Origin: Microbacteriaceae bacterium PS02333
Lineage (GTDB): Bacteria > Actinomycetota > Actinomycetes > Actinomycetales > Microbacteriaceae
DNA length: 34,225 bases
Direction of reading: 5' to 3'
Assembly: GCA_029959665.1 (NCBI GenBank)
Contig: JASCOI010000024.1
Location: 1-34,225, forward strand
Shown: piece by piece, positions 16,812 through 23,949 of the stretch
Layout of the letters: every line of letters begins with the position of its first letter
Numbering within the stretch: position 1 is the stretch's first letter
The notes under the pieces: model-generated
The model's input: only the letters and a program-made list of their open reading frames with translations
What the model was told of the DNA's origin: nothing
Database searches by the model: none
Program-made: the position numbers and the translations under genes

Positions 16812-18077
16812 ATGAGCACGACTGCTGCCACGGATGTGCCGGAGAAGAAGACGCCGAAGAAGCAGAGCAAGCTCTTCGCCAACGCCCAGCGGCTCGGCCG
16901 GAGCCTGCTGCTCCCCATCGCGGTCATGCCCGCCGCGGGCATCCTGCTCCGACTCGGCCAGTCCGACATGCTCGGCGCCATCCCCGGCTTCGAGAAGGGC
17001 GCCACGATCATCGCGGCCGCCGGCAACGGTGTGTTCACCTGGCTGCCGCTGCTCTTCGCGGTCGGCATCGCGATCGGCTGGGCGAAGAAGTCCGACGGCA
17101 CCACGGCGCTCGCCGCGGTCGTCGGCTACATGGTCATGTACCAGGTCTTCGCGGCGATGTCGCCGATCGTGCTCGCCGGGGTGAAGGACGCCAACGGGGA
17201 CCAGGCGACGATCAACTTCGGTGTCCTCGGCGGCATCGTGATGGGTCTCGTCTCCGCGTGGCTCTGGCAGAAGTTCCACCGCACGAAGATGCCCGACTTC
17301 CTCGGGTTCTTCTCCGGTCGTCGCCTCGTGCCGATCCTGACCGCGGTTGCCGGCCTGATCATCGCCGTGCTCATGTCCTTCGTGTACCGCTACTTCGACA
17401 TCGCGCTGACCGCGGCCGGCCAGGCCGTCGCGGACAACGCCGTCATCGGTGGTGGCATCTTCGGGTTCGTCAACCGCATGCTCATCCCGATCGGCCTGCA
17501 CCAGCTGCTCAACTTCTTCCCGTGGTTCCAGCTCGGCAGCTTCACGACCGGTGGTGTGACCTACCACGGTGACATCGCGCGCTTCCTCGCGGGCGACCCG
17601 ACCGCCGGCATCTTCCAGACCGGCTTCTTCCCGATCATGATGTTCGCGCTGCCGGCCGGCGCGCTCGCGATCTGGCGCAACGCCAAGCCGCAGAACCGCA
17701 AGCTCGTCGGCGGCATCATGCTCTCCGCCGCGCTGACCTCGTTCGTGACGGGCATCACCGAGCCGCTCGAGTACTCGTTCATGTTCGTGGCGTTCCCGCT
17801 CTACGTCATCCACGCGGTGCTGACCGGCACGTCGCTGGCACTCGTGAACGCCCTTGGTATCCACGACGGCTTCTCGTTCTCGGCCGGAGCGATCGACTTC
17901 GTGCTGAACTTCGGCAAGGCGGACGGGGCGATCTGGCTCATCCCGATCGGCCTCGGCTACGCGGTGATCTACTACTTCCTCTTCGGCTGGGTGATCAGGA
18001 AGTGGAACCTCCGGACGCCGGGCCGCGAGGACGACACGATCGCCGAGAACACGATCGAGGCGGCCACCAAGGCGTAG
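16812..18077 (+). CDS. PTS system EIIC component, GlcNAc/glucose family (NagE-like)
   Basis: A 421-residue membrane permease of the glucose-superfamily EIIC type. It starts with a Lys-rich cytosolic tail, then LGRSLLLPIAVMPAAGILLRLGQ, the usual first helix. About ten hydrophobic segments follow. The signature GITEPLEYSFMFVAFPLY carries the sugar-contacting Glu, and GLHQLLNFFPWFQLGSF is also typical. From memory the sequence is closer to NagE-type GlcNAc carriers than to PtsG. The DasR-like operators support amino-sugar use, but glucose cannot be excluded. The ATG at 16812 has GAGGAA 5-10 nt upstream; an earlier in-frame GTG would extend into the operator region. No EIIB or EIIA domain is fused. 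Confidence 0.9.
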   Translation: MSTTAATDVPEKKTPKKQSKLFANAQRLGRSLLLPIAVMPAAGILLRLGQSDMLGAIPGFEKGATIIAAAGNGVFTWLPLLFAVGIAIGWAKKSDGTTALAAVVGYMVMYQVFAAMSPIVLAGVKDANGDQATINFGVLGGIVMGLVSAWLWQKFHRTKMPDFLGFFSGRRLVPILTAVAGLIIAVLMSFVYRYFDIALTAAGQAVADNAVIGGGIFGFVNRMLIPIGLHQLLNFFPWFQLGSFTTGGVTYHGDIARFLAGDPTAGIFQTGFFPIMMFALPAGALAIWRNAKPQNRKLVGGIMLSAALTSFVTGITEPLEYSFMFVAFPLYVIHAVLTGTSLALVNALGIHDGFSFSAGAIDFVLNFGKADGAIWLIPIGLGYAVIYYFLFGWVIRKWNLRTPGREDDTIAENTIEAATKA

Positions 18078-18095
18078 GACGCGACCACGCGTCGA

Positions 18096-18133
18096 ACGGG
18101 AGGCACGGTGCCAGCTGACACCGTGCCTCCCGT
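18096..18133 (+). terminator. Terminator hairpin after the PTS EIIC gene
   Basis: A perfect 15-bp stem: ACGGGAGGCACGGTG (18096-18110) with its reverse complement at 18119-18133 and an 8-nt loop. It begins 18 nt after the EIIC stop. T-tract is absent, as often in very GC-rich genomes. Confidence 0.75.
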
Positions 18134-18183
18134 CCGTCTCAGCGCGCGTTCCTGCCCATCGCGGCCGGAGTAGAAAGCCGAAT

Positions 18184-18268
18184 CGTGCGTAGGTGGCCGG
18201 AAATTCGGGCCTCCTACGCGCGAGAGAGCTTCCTACGTGCGAAACGACCTCCTACGCGCGAAACGGCA
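18184..18268. repeat. 19-nt tandem repeat array with an upstream inverted half
   Basis: Three head-to-tail 19-nt units start at 18212, 18231 and 18250, each beginning TCCTACGYGCGA. An inverted copy of the core (CGTGCGTAGG, 18184-18193) lies upstream, able to pair with the first unit (CCTACGCGCG, 18213-18222). It is within the 247-nt gap between the EIIC terminator and the zinc-uptake promoter. Too short and spacer-free for CRISPR. It may be a binding-site array or a dispersed repeat. Confidence 0.6.
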
Positions 18269-18287
18269 TCCACGGGTGATACCGGTT

Positions 18288-18304
18288 TTGACAATCGTTA
18301 TCAA
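18288..18304. promoter_or_regulatory. Zur-box-like operator of the znu operon
   Basis: TTGACAATCGTTATCAA is an imperfect palindrome close to the TGATAAT/ATTATCA pattern of actinobacterial Zur boxes. It overlaps the -35 hexamer TTGACA (18288-18293) of the promoter, so Zn-loaded Zur would block RNA polymerase. The zur gene is the last of this operon, giving feedback. Confidence 0.72.
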
Positions 18305-18325
18305 CAACGGCTACCGTTGACGGCA
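18288..18325 (+). promoter_or_regulatory. Leaderless promoter of znuA
   Basis: TTGACA (18288-18293) and TACCGT (18312-18317) are spaced by 18 nt. The -10 box ends 7 nt before the ATG at 18325, so transcription likely begins at the A of the start codon, with no room for a ribosome site. Confidence 0.65.
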
Positions 18326-19236
18326 TGCACAACCGTCTCCTCGCCCTGCCGCTCATCGCCGGCGCCGCCGCACTCGTTCTGACCGGCTGCGCGACCTCCT
18401 CCGCGTCCACGAACGGCAGCGGTGACGACACGATCAAGGTCGTCGCCTCCACGAACGTCTACGGCTCGCTCGTCGAGACCATCGGCGGCGACCACGTCGA
18501 CGTCACGAGCATCCTGAACGACCCGTCGCAGGACCCGCACTCGTTCGAGTCCAGCGCCAAGACGCAGCTCGCGGTCTCGAAGGCCGACCTGCTGATCGAG
18601 AACGGCGGCGGGTACGACGACTTCATGACGACGCTGTCGGACTCCTCGAAGACCAAGGCCGACACGATCAACGTCGTGAAGCTCTCCGGCCTCGACAAGG
18701 GTGGCGACGCGGAGTTCAACGAGCACGTGTTCTACAGCTACCCGACGATGGTCAAGCTCGTCGCCGACGTGTCGAAGCGGCTCGGCACGCTCGACATCGC
18801 GGACAAGGCGACCTTCGAGAAGAACGCCGAGGCGCTCACGACGAAGCTCGAGGACCTCGAGTCGCAGACCGCCGACCTCAAGAAGCAGTACGACGGCGAG
18901 AAGGTGACCTACACCGAGCCGGTCCCCGGGTACCTGTTCGACGCGATCGGCCTCGACAACGTCACGCCGGACGACTTCTCCGAGGCGATCGAGGAGGGCG
19001 ACGACGTCCCGCCGGCGGCGCTCAACGACACGCTGAAGCTCTACTCGAGCCACACCGCGAAGCTGCTCGCGTACAACGAGCAGACCTCCAGCCCGGAGAC
19101 CGAACAGGTCAAGAAGGCCGCAGAGGACAACGGCGTGCCCGTGGTCGGTGTCACGGAGACGCTCCCGAAGGGGAAGAATTACGTCTCGTGGCAGCAGGCG
19201 AACATCGACGCGGTGCAGGCGGCGCTGGCGAAGTGA
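18325..19236 (+). CDS. znuA: Zinc ABC transporter substrate-binding lipoprotein
   Basis: A 303-residue cluster A-I metal-binding protein. The lipoprotein signal ends in LTGC with the lipidated Cys22, so it is tethered outside the membrane. Likely metal ligands are His72 (QDPHSFE), His134 (NEHVFYS), Glu198 (TYTEPVP, where many members have His) and Glu279 (VTETLPKG). The closing ETLP...NYVSWQ pattern is usual for this family. The His-rich loop of Gram-negative ZnuA is missing. Manganese or iron cannot be excluded from the ligands alone; zinc is favoured by the Zur-like box upstream and the zur gene in the operon. The stop overlaps the znuC start. Confidence 0.88.
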   Translation: MHNRLLALPLIAGAAALVLTGCATSSASTNGSGDDTIKVVASTNVYGSLVETIGGDHVDVTSILNDPSQDPHSFESSAKTQLAVSKADLLIENGGGYDDFMTTLSDSSKTKADTINVVKLSGLDKGGDAEFNEHVFYSYPTMVKLVADVSKRLGTLDIADKATFEKNAEALTTKLEDLESQTADLKKQYDGEKVTYTEPVPGYLFDAIGLDNVTPDDFSEAIEEGDDVPPAALNDTLKLYSSHTAKLLAYNEQTSSPETEQVKKAAEDNGVPVVGVTETLPKGKNYVSWQQANIDAVQAALAK

Positions 19237-20135
19237 CAGCAGTCGAGCCCCGACAGGACCGGTCCCAGCCCGGACAGGACCCGCGAACCGCCACTGCCGA
19301 GCGCAGTGGCGGTTCCGCCGTGCTCGCGCTCCGCGACGCCGGCCTGTCCTACGGCACGCGCAAGCTCTGGGACGGCCTCGACCTCGACGTCGCGCCGGGG
19401 GAGTTCCTCGCGGTCCTCGGCCCGAACGGCGCCGGCAAGACGAGCCTGCTGAAGACCGTGCTCGGCCAGCAGCGTCTGACCAGTGGTTCGATGTCGTTCC
19501 TCGGCCAGCCCGTCCGCCGCGGGCACCGGAAGATCGGCTACATCCCGCAGCAGCGCCTGATGGAGTCCGGTACGCCGCTCCGCGCGCGGGACATGATCGC
19601 GCAGGGCGTCACCGGCTCCCGCTGGGGCATCCGGCCGGAGCGGAAGGCCGAGCGGCAGCGGATCGACCGCATCATCGACGAGGTCGGCGCCACGGCGTTC
19701 GCGGACGCCCCCGTCGCCGAACTGTCCGGCGGCGAGCAGCAGCGCACCCGGGTGGGGCAGGCCATCGCCGCCGATCCGGCGCTGCTCCTCTGCGACGAAC
19801 CCCTCATCTCCCTCGACCTGCGTCACCAGCGCGGTGTCACGGAGCTCATCGACCGACAGCGTCGCCAGCAGGACGCCGCGGTGCTGTTCGTCACGCACGA
19901 CGTGAACCCGATCCTCGACGTGGTCGACCGGGTGCTCTACATCGCCGGCGGCCGGTTCCGCATCGGATCGCCGGACGAGGTGCTCCGCACGGACGTGCTG
20001 AGCGAGCTGTACGGCACGCCGGTGGACGTCGTCCGGACGATGGGCCGGATCGTCATCGTCGGCGCGAACGACGCCCACGACCACCACTGCGACCCGGACC
20101 CGCACGCCGCGACGCCGGACGAAGGGCGGATCTGA
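19233..20135 (+). CDS. znuC: Zinc ABC transporter ATP-binding protein with a His-rich tail
   Basis: A 300-residue ABC ATPase that powers the importer. Walker A GPNGAGKT (63-70), Q-loop YIPQQR, signature LSGGEQQR (164-171), Walker B ALLLCDEP (183-190) and H-loop FVTHD (219-223) are intact. Residues 1-27 are a polar extension before the ABC domain. The C-terminus carries a cluster of His, Asp and Cys (NDAHDHHCDPDPH, 279-291) that could bind metal, unusual for the ATPase subunit. The GTG start at 19233 overlaps the znuA stop (GTGA). Walker motifs make the class certain; the metal is inferred from the operon. Confidence 0.9.
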   Translation: MTAVEPRQDRSQPGQDPRTATAERSGGSAVLALRDAGLSYGTRKLWDGLDLDVAPGEFLAVLGPNGAGKTSLLKTVLGQQRLTSGSMSFLGQPVRRGHRKIGYIPQQRLMESGTPLRARDMIAQGVTGSRWGIRPERKAERQRIDRIIDEVGATAFADAPVAELSGGEQQRTRVGQAIAADPALLLCDEPLISLDLRHQRGVTELIDRQRRQQDAAVLFVTHDVNPILDVVDRVLYIAGGRFRIGSPDEVLRTDVLSELYGTPVDVVRTMGRIVIVGANDAHDHHCDPDPHAATPDEGRI

Positions 20136-21049
20136 TGGACGTCTGGTCGACGATCTTCTCCTTCCAGGACTACGGCGAGCTCCTGACCCTCGTGCAGAAC
20201 TCGATCATCGCGGGCGCGGTGCTCGGCATCGTCGGCGGGCTCATCGGCCCGTTCGTGGTCGCGCGGAACATGCCGTTCGCGGTGCACGGCATCAGCGAGC
20301 TCTCGTTCGCCGGTGCCAGTGCGTCCCTGCTGCTCGGGGTGAACGTCGTGACGGGCTCGCTCGTCGGGTCGGTCATCGCGGCGTTGCTCATCGGGCTGCT
20401 CGGGTCCCGGGCGCGCGACCGCAACTCGATCATCGCCGTGCTCATGCCGTTCGGGCTCGGTCTCGGGATCCTCTGCCTGGCGCTCTACAAGGGCCGTGCG
20501 GCCAACAAGTTCGGGCTGCTCACCGGGCAGATCGTCTCGGTGGACCAGCCCCAGCTGCAGTCGCTCATCGTGATCAGCGCGATCGTCGTCATCGCCCTGC
20601 TGGTCATCTGGCGCCCGCTGATGTTCTCGTCCGTCGACCCGGACGTCGCAGCGGCCGCCGGTGTCCCCGTGCGCACCCTGGCGCTCGTCTTCATGCTGCT
20701 GCTCGGGCTCGCGACCGCGGTCTCGGTGCAGATCGTCGGCGCGTTGCTCGTGCTCTCGCTGCTCGTCACGCCGGCTGCCGCGGCACTCCGGCTCACCGTG
20801 CACCCCGTCCTGGTCCCCGTGCTGAGCATGGTGTTCGCGGTCGTGTCGGTCGTCGGTGGCATCCTGCTGGCACTCGGCGGCGGCCTGCCGATCAGCCCGT
20901 ACGTGACGTCGATCTCGTTCGCCATCTGGGTGGTGTGCCGGATCGTCGGTGCCCGGAAGGAACGACGGGGTCGCGACCGGGTCGCGGTCCGCGACGAACA
21001 CGACACGACCGCGGTGCCGTCGCGCCGCACGGAAGGAGTGAACGCGTGA
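20135..21049 (+). CDS. znuB: Zinc ABC transporter membrane subunit
   Basis: A 304-residue ABC-3 family permease with about eight or nine hydrophobic segments. Family sequence includes MPFAVHGISELSFAGASASLLLG, FGLLTGQIVSV and DPDVAAAAGVPVRTL, then GALLVLSLLVTPAAAALRL, the usual conserved helix. It forms the channel with znuC and receives metal from znuA. The ATG at 20135 overlaps the znuC stop by one base (TGATG). The hydrophilic C-terminal tail of about 35 residues is basic. Just before its end the DNA GGAAGGAG (21031-21038) serves as ribosome site for zur. Confidence 0.92.
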   Translation: MDVWSTIFSFQDYGELLTLVQNSIIAGAVLGIVGGLIGPFVVARNMPFAVHGISELSFAGASASLLLGVNVVTGSLVGSVIAALLIGLLGSRARDRNSIIAVLMPFGLGLGILCLALYKGRAANKFGLLTGQIVSVDQPQLQSLIVISAIVVIALLVIWRPLMFSSVDPDVAAAAGVPVRTLALVFMLLLGLATAVSVQIVGALLVLSLLVTPAAAALRLTVHPVLVPVLSMVFAVVSVVGGILLALGGGLPISPYVTSISFAIWVVCRIVGARKERRGRDRVAVRDEHDTTAVPSRRTEGVNA

Positions 21050-21465
21050 ACGCCGTCCAGAAGCCCAAGCGCAACACCTGGCAGCGCGAAGCGGTCCGCG
21101 GCGCGCTCGACTCCACCGAGGGGTTCGTCAGCGCACAGGCGCTGCACGCGCACCTCCGGGAAGGCGGGTCGACGATCGGCCTGGCCACGGTCTACCGCGC
21201 CCTCGCGGACCTCGCGACCGAGGGGGACGCCGACTCGCTCCAGCAGGACGGCGAGTCGCTGTACCGGGCGTGCACGACGGACAAGCACCACCACCACCTG
21301 ATCTGTCGGAACTGCGGTCGGACGGTCGAGATCCAGGCCGACCCGGTCGAGCAGTGGGCGAAGCAGGTCGCCGCTGAGCACGGGTTCACGAACGCCAGTC
21401 ACGTGGTCGACATCTTCGGCGAATGCGCAGCGTGCACGGCAGCACGCGGTAGCGCGTCCGCGTAG
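21046..21465 (+). CDS. zur: Fur-family zinc uptake regulator
   Basis: A 139-residue Fur-family repressor. The N-terminal winged helix has RNTWQREAVRGAL and GLATVYRALADL. The metal region has HHHHLICRNCG (81-91), with the first structural CxxC at Cys87-Cys90, and the second CAAC at Cys127-Cys130. With Zn(II) it would bind Zur boxes and shut off znuABC. Zur is preferred to Fur because the gene is last in a zinc-type importer operon with a Zur-like box. GTG start 21046 overlaps the znuB stop and has a good GGAAGGAG site 7 nt upstream. Confidence 0.92.
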   Translation: MNAVQKPKRNTWQREAVRGALDSTEGFVSAQALHAHLREGGSTIGLATVYRALADLATEGDADSLQQDGESLYRACTTDKHHHHLICRNCGRTVEIQADPVEQWAKQVAAEHGFTNASHVVDIFGECAACTAARGSASA

Positions 21466-21476
21466 CGTCCACGCCA
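21463..21476 (+). promoter_or_regulatory. -10 box of a probable leaderless promoter for the alpha/beta hydrolase
   Basis: TAGCGT (21463-21468) overlaps the zur stop codon and ends 7 nt before the ATG at 21476. It is the same arrangement as at 3701, 4794, 18312 and 23937. Confidence 0.5.
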
Positions 21477-22171
21477 TGCACGTGATCCTGGTGCCGGGCT
21501 TCTGGCTCGAAGCGGACGCGTGGGACGAGGTGCTGCCCGTCCTCCGCGAGGCCGGTCACTCCGTCGAGGCCCTCACCCGCGACGGGGACACGCTCGACGA
21601 GCAGGTGGCGGCGATCGTCGAGCGGCTCGATGACGTCGCGACCCCGGACGAGCCGGTCGTGCTCGCGGGACACTCCGGCGCCGGGCCGATCGCGTACATG
21701 GCTGCGGACCAGCGTCCGTCGCTCGTCGGGCACCTGCTCTACGTCGACACCTTCCCCGGCCCGTCCGGCGGCTGCGTCAACGACGAACTGCCGGTCGTGG
21801 ACGGCGTCGTGCCCCTGCCGCCGTGGGACTTCTGGGAGCCGGCGACCCTGCGGGGGATGACACCGTCGATCCGACAGGCGTTCGAGCACCGCGCGATCCC
21901 GGAGCCCGCCCGGCTCCCGGTCGACCGCTTCCACTACGCGGACGCGGCTCGGCACACGATCCCGGCGACGGTGATCACGTGCGAGATCCGGCCGTCGGAG
22001 CTCGCGACCATGGTCGCGGACCACCAGGCGTGGGCGGCGGAGCTCGTCGCGACCGAGGAACTGACCATCGTCGGACTCGACACCGGCCACTGGCCGATGT
22101 TCACGGCGCCGCGGCAGCTCGGCGAGCTGCTCGTCCAGGCGTTGGCACCGAGACCCACCGACGGTCCGTAG
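21476..22171 (+). CDS. Alpha/beta hydrolase, small serine-hydrolase type
   Basis: A 231-residue cytosolic alpha/beta hydrolase. It starts [16 protein letters not shown] with the oxyanion-hole region. The nucleophile elbow is GHSGAG with the Ser near residue 67, and the catalytic His is in [13 protein letters not shown] near 204. The acid residue is not certain. Relatives are annotated as salicylate-esterase/MES-like or general hydrolases, but no substrate can be named. It begins 11 nt after zur and has its own likely leaderless -10 box, so it may be outside zinc control. A hairpin follows at once. Confidence 0.85.
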   Translation: MHVILVPGFWLEADAWDEVLPVLREAGHSVEALTRDGDTLDEQVAAIVERLDDVATPDEPVVLAGHSGAGPIAYMAADQRPSLVGHLLYVDTFPGPSGGCVNDELPVVDGVVPLPPWDFWEPATLRGMTPSIRQAFEHRAIPEPARLPVDRFHYADAARHTIPATVITCEIRPSELATMVADHQAWAAELVATEELTIVGLDTGHWPMFTAPRQLGELLVQALAPRPTDGP

Positions 22172-22172
22172 C

Positions 22173-22198
22173 CGGACGGGAGGCCGTGCCTCCGTCCG
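22173..22198 (+). terminator. Terminator hairpin after the alpha/beta hydrolase
   Basis: CGGACGGGAGGC (22173-22184) pairs with GCCTCCGTCCG (22188-22198) with one bulged G and a 3-nt loop, starting 2 nt after the stop codon. Confidence 0.72.
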
Positions 22199-22286
22199 CG
22201 ACGCAGGTGCGGCCCGTGGACGTGACCACCTGCAGGGCCGCGGTCGCGTTGCGGAGCCGAGCCGAGCCTCCAGACCGGAGGCCGAC

Positions 22287-22315
22287 TTGCGACACGCCCG
22301 GCCGTCCCGTAATGT
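22287..22315 (+). promoter_or_regulatory. Promoter of the rpmB-rpmG-rpsN operon
   Basis: TTGCGA (22287-22292) and TAATGT (22310-22315) with 17-nt spacing form a good vegetative promoter. Start is expected near 22322, giving an about 180-nt leader. No Zur-box-like sequence is visible here. Confidence 0.7.
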
Positions 22316-22321
22316 GGATGG

Positions 22322-22502
22322 CTGGTCCGCGCCTGCGCGGGCCCAGTTGTTCAGCCCTCCTGCCGTCGCGAACGCCGCGGCCGGATCGGGCGGCACGCAC
22401 ACCCCCCTCGCAGAACCACCGTCGGTGGCGACGCGCGTGCGTGCCAGGCAAGTGACCTTGGGTGTGGCCGATCGGCCGCACGGTACTCAACAGGAGGAAA
22501 CC
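22322..22502 (+). other. Long 5' leader of the ribosomal-protein operon
   Basis: The 331-nt gap after the hydrolase holds its terminator, the promoter, and this roughly 180-nt untranslated leader. It has small GC hairpins (for example CCGCGC/GCGCGG near 22327-22340 and CCGATCGG near 22471-22478) and ends in an AGGAGG ribosome site before rpmB. It might carry feedback control by a ribosomal protein. No coding sequence seen. Confidence 0.45.
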
Positions 22503-22739
22503 ATGGCAGCAGTGTGCCAGGTGACCGGAGCCACCCCCGGCTTCGGACACAACATCTCGCACTCGCACCGCCGGACGAAGCGCCGCTTCGACCCGAACGT
22601 GCAGAAGAAGACGTACTACGTGCCCTCGCTTCGTCGTAACGTCACGCTCACGCTCAGCGCAAAGGGCATCAAGGTCATCGACGCACGCGGCATCGAGTCC
22701 GTCGTCAAGGACCTCCTCGCCCGTGGGGAGAAGATCTGA
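22503..22739 (+). CDS. rpmB: Large-subunit ribosomal protein bL28
   Basis: A 78-residue L28, a late-assembling 50S protein. It reads [29 protein letters not shown] near the start and [17 protein letters not shown] near the end. Only one Cys is present and the zinc-binding CxxC pairs of C+ L28 are absent, so this is a zinc-independent (C-) form. ATG 22503 has a strong AGGAGG site. The stop overlaps the rpmG ATG (TGATG). Confidence 0.98.
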   Translation: MAAVCQVTGATPGFGHNISHSHRRTKRRFDPNVQKKTYYVPSLRRNVTLTLSAKGIKVIDARGIESVVKDLLARGEKI

Positions 22740-22909
22740 TGGCCAAGAAGGGTCAGGACGTTCGTCCGATCATCAAGCTCCGCTCCACGGCGGGCACCGG
22801 GTTCACCTACGTGACCAAGAAGAACCGTCGCAACAACCCGGACCGTCTCGTGCTGAAGAAGTACGACCCGGTGGTCCGCAAGCACGTCGACTTCCGTGAG
22901 GAGCGCTAA
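22739..22909 (+). CDS. rpmG: Large-subunit ribosomal protein bL33
   Basis: A 56-residue L33 beginning [14 protein letters not shown] and ending KHVDFREER, with the usual [22 protein letters not shown] core. There is no cysteine at all, so it is the zinc-free (C-) form. The ATG shares its A with the rpmB stop codon. The rpsN start follows 3 nt after its TAA. Confidence 0.97.
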   Translation: MAKKGQDVRPIIKLRSTAGTGFTYVTKKNRRNNPDRLVLKKYDPVVRKHVDFREER

Positions 22910-22911
22910 GC

Positions 22912-23217
22912 ATGGCGAAGAAGAGCAAGATCGCGAAGAACAACCAGCGCGCCGAGATCATCGCGCGCTACGCCGACCGTCGTCTCGAGCTGAAGAAGGC
23001 CCTCGTGGACCCGAACGGCACGGACGAGTCGCGTGAGGCCGCTCGCGTGGGGCTGCAGAAGCTCCCCCGCGACGCCTCGCCGATCCGCTACCGCAACCGC
23101 GACGCCATCGACGGCCGCCCCCGTGGCCACCTCGGTGAGTTCGGCATCAGCCGTGTCCGCTTCCGCGACATGGCCCACCGTGGCGAGCTCCCCGGCATCA
23201 CGAAGAGCTCCTGGTAA
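22912..23217 (+). CDS. rpsN: Small-subunit ribosomal protein uS14 (zinc-independent long form)
   Basis: A 101-residue S14 of the 30S head. It begins [16 protein letters not shown] and ends [11 protein letters not shown]. The long form without the CxxC...CxxC zinc ribbon (about 61 aa in the C+ type) is seen. Third gene of the rpmB-rpmG-rpsN group; a clear terminator follows. Confidence 0.98.
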   Translation: MAKKSKIAKNNQRAEIIARYADRRLELKKALVDPNGTDESREAARVGLQKLPRDASPIRYRNRDAIDGRPRGHLGEFGISRVRFRDMAHRGELPGITKSSW

Positions 23218-23230
23218 GCACTCGCTTCCC

Positions 23231-23266
23231 GAACGCCCCGTCACCCTCACCGGTGGCGGGGCGTTC
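23231..23266 (+). terminator. Terminator of the ribosomal-protein operon
   Basis: GAACGCCCCG (23231-23240) and CGGGGCGTTC (23257-23266) form a 10-bp stem extended by an inner CACC/GGTG, followed by a moderately T-rich gtcgttcg. It starts 14 nt after rpsN. Confidence 0.85.
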
Positions 23267-23549
23267 GTCGTTCGCGGGTGAGCTCGCGTGGGGACACGGT
23301 CCGCTTGCGGGCTGCTCGCGGTTCGCTCTCGGGGGACAAGTTCGTCACATTCGTCACATCTATCACTCCAGCACCTCAACAACCCCGGAAATCCGGGCGA
23401 GTCGGCAGGTTTCGTCCCACCCTGCTGGTAGTTTCAACTCCGGTTCCGCCGGGCTCCGGCCCGCTGGTCCGAAGCACCGGGCAACCGCCCGGGGCAACGG
23501 ACGCCGCGTGCGTCCGACCGATACGCAAGAAGTCCGAGGAGGACATCCA
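23267..23549 (+). promoter_or_regulatory. Upstream region of the HU gene with a 9-nt tandem repeat and candidate -10
   Basis: No gene is seen in this stretch. It contains TTCGTCACA twice in tandem (23341-23349, 23350-23358). TAGTTT at 23429-23434 is the best -10 candidate, giving a leader of about 110 nt. GAGGAGGA precedes the HU ATG. The tandem TCACA motifs could be a regulator site (CRP-like half sites in the same orientation) but this is weak. Confidence 0.4.
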
Positions 23550-23837
23550 ATGGCTGACAAGTCACTGAACCGCACCGAGCTCGTCGCGGCCGTCGCCGCC
23601 GAGTCCGGCCAGAGCCAGGCCACCGTCAACGGCGTCGTCGACGCACTCTTCAGCGTCGTCTCGGGCTCCGTCGCCGACGGCACGAAGGTCACGATCCCCG
23701 GTTGGATCGCCTTCGAGAAGACGCACCGTGCCGCCCGCACCGGCCGCAACCCGCAGACGGGTGAGGCCATCGAGATCGCCGCGAGCGACTCGGTCAAGGT
23801 CAGCGCCGGCTCGAAGCTCAAGGCTGCGGTCAAGTAG
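23550..23837 (+). CDS. hup: HU-family DNA-binding protein
   Basis: A 95-residue nucleoid protein of the HU/IHF fold. The sequence MADKSLNRTELVAAVAAESG is the usual first helices. The DNA-grasping beta-arm has the family motif GRNPQTGEAIEIAAS near 70-84, and the protein ends KLKAAVK. The Lys/Ala-rich C-terminal tail of mycobacterial and Streptomyces HupS-type proteins is absent. ATG 23550 is preceded by a GAGGAGGA ribosome site; the longer in-frame opening upstream has no family sequence. It is monocistronic, ended by a strong terminator. Confidence 0.96.
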   Translation: MADKSLNRTELVAAVAAESGQSQATVNGVVDALFSVVSGSVADGTKVTIPGWIAFEKTHRAARTGRNPQTGEAIEIAASDSVKVSAGSKLKAAVK

Positions 23838-23851
23838 GACTGCTCCGGCAC

Positions 23852-23880
23852 GAAGGGGACGGCGGTTCGCCGTCCCCTTC
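23852..23880 (+). terminator. Terminator of the HU gene
   Basis: GAAGGGGACGGCG (23852-23864) with its exact reverse complement at 23868-23880, a 3-nt loop, then gtcgttcgttc. A strong 13-bp stem 14 nt after the stop. Confidence 0.9.
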
Positions 23881-23936
23881 GTCGTTCGTTCTCCACATCT
23901 GCCGCCGGCGATTCTGCCGGGGGTCGGGCGCGCCCG

Positions 23937-23949
23937 TAGGCTGTCCTGG
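23937..23949 (+). promoter_or_regulatory. -10 box of a probable leaderless promoter for the CopD/CtaG gene
   Basis: TAGGCT (23937-23942) ends 6 nt before the GTG at 23949; no Shine-Dalgarno sequence is present. Confidence 0.55.

Noticed and set aside
18212-18268. Tandem 19-nt repeat as a possible CRISPR array
   Set aside because: There are no unique spacers, the units are directly joined and imperfect, and no cas genes are near.
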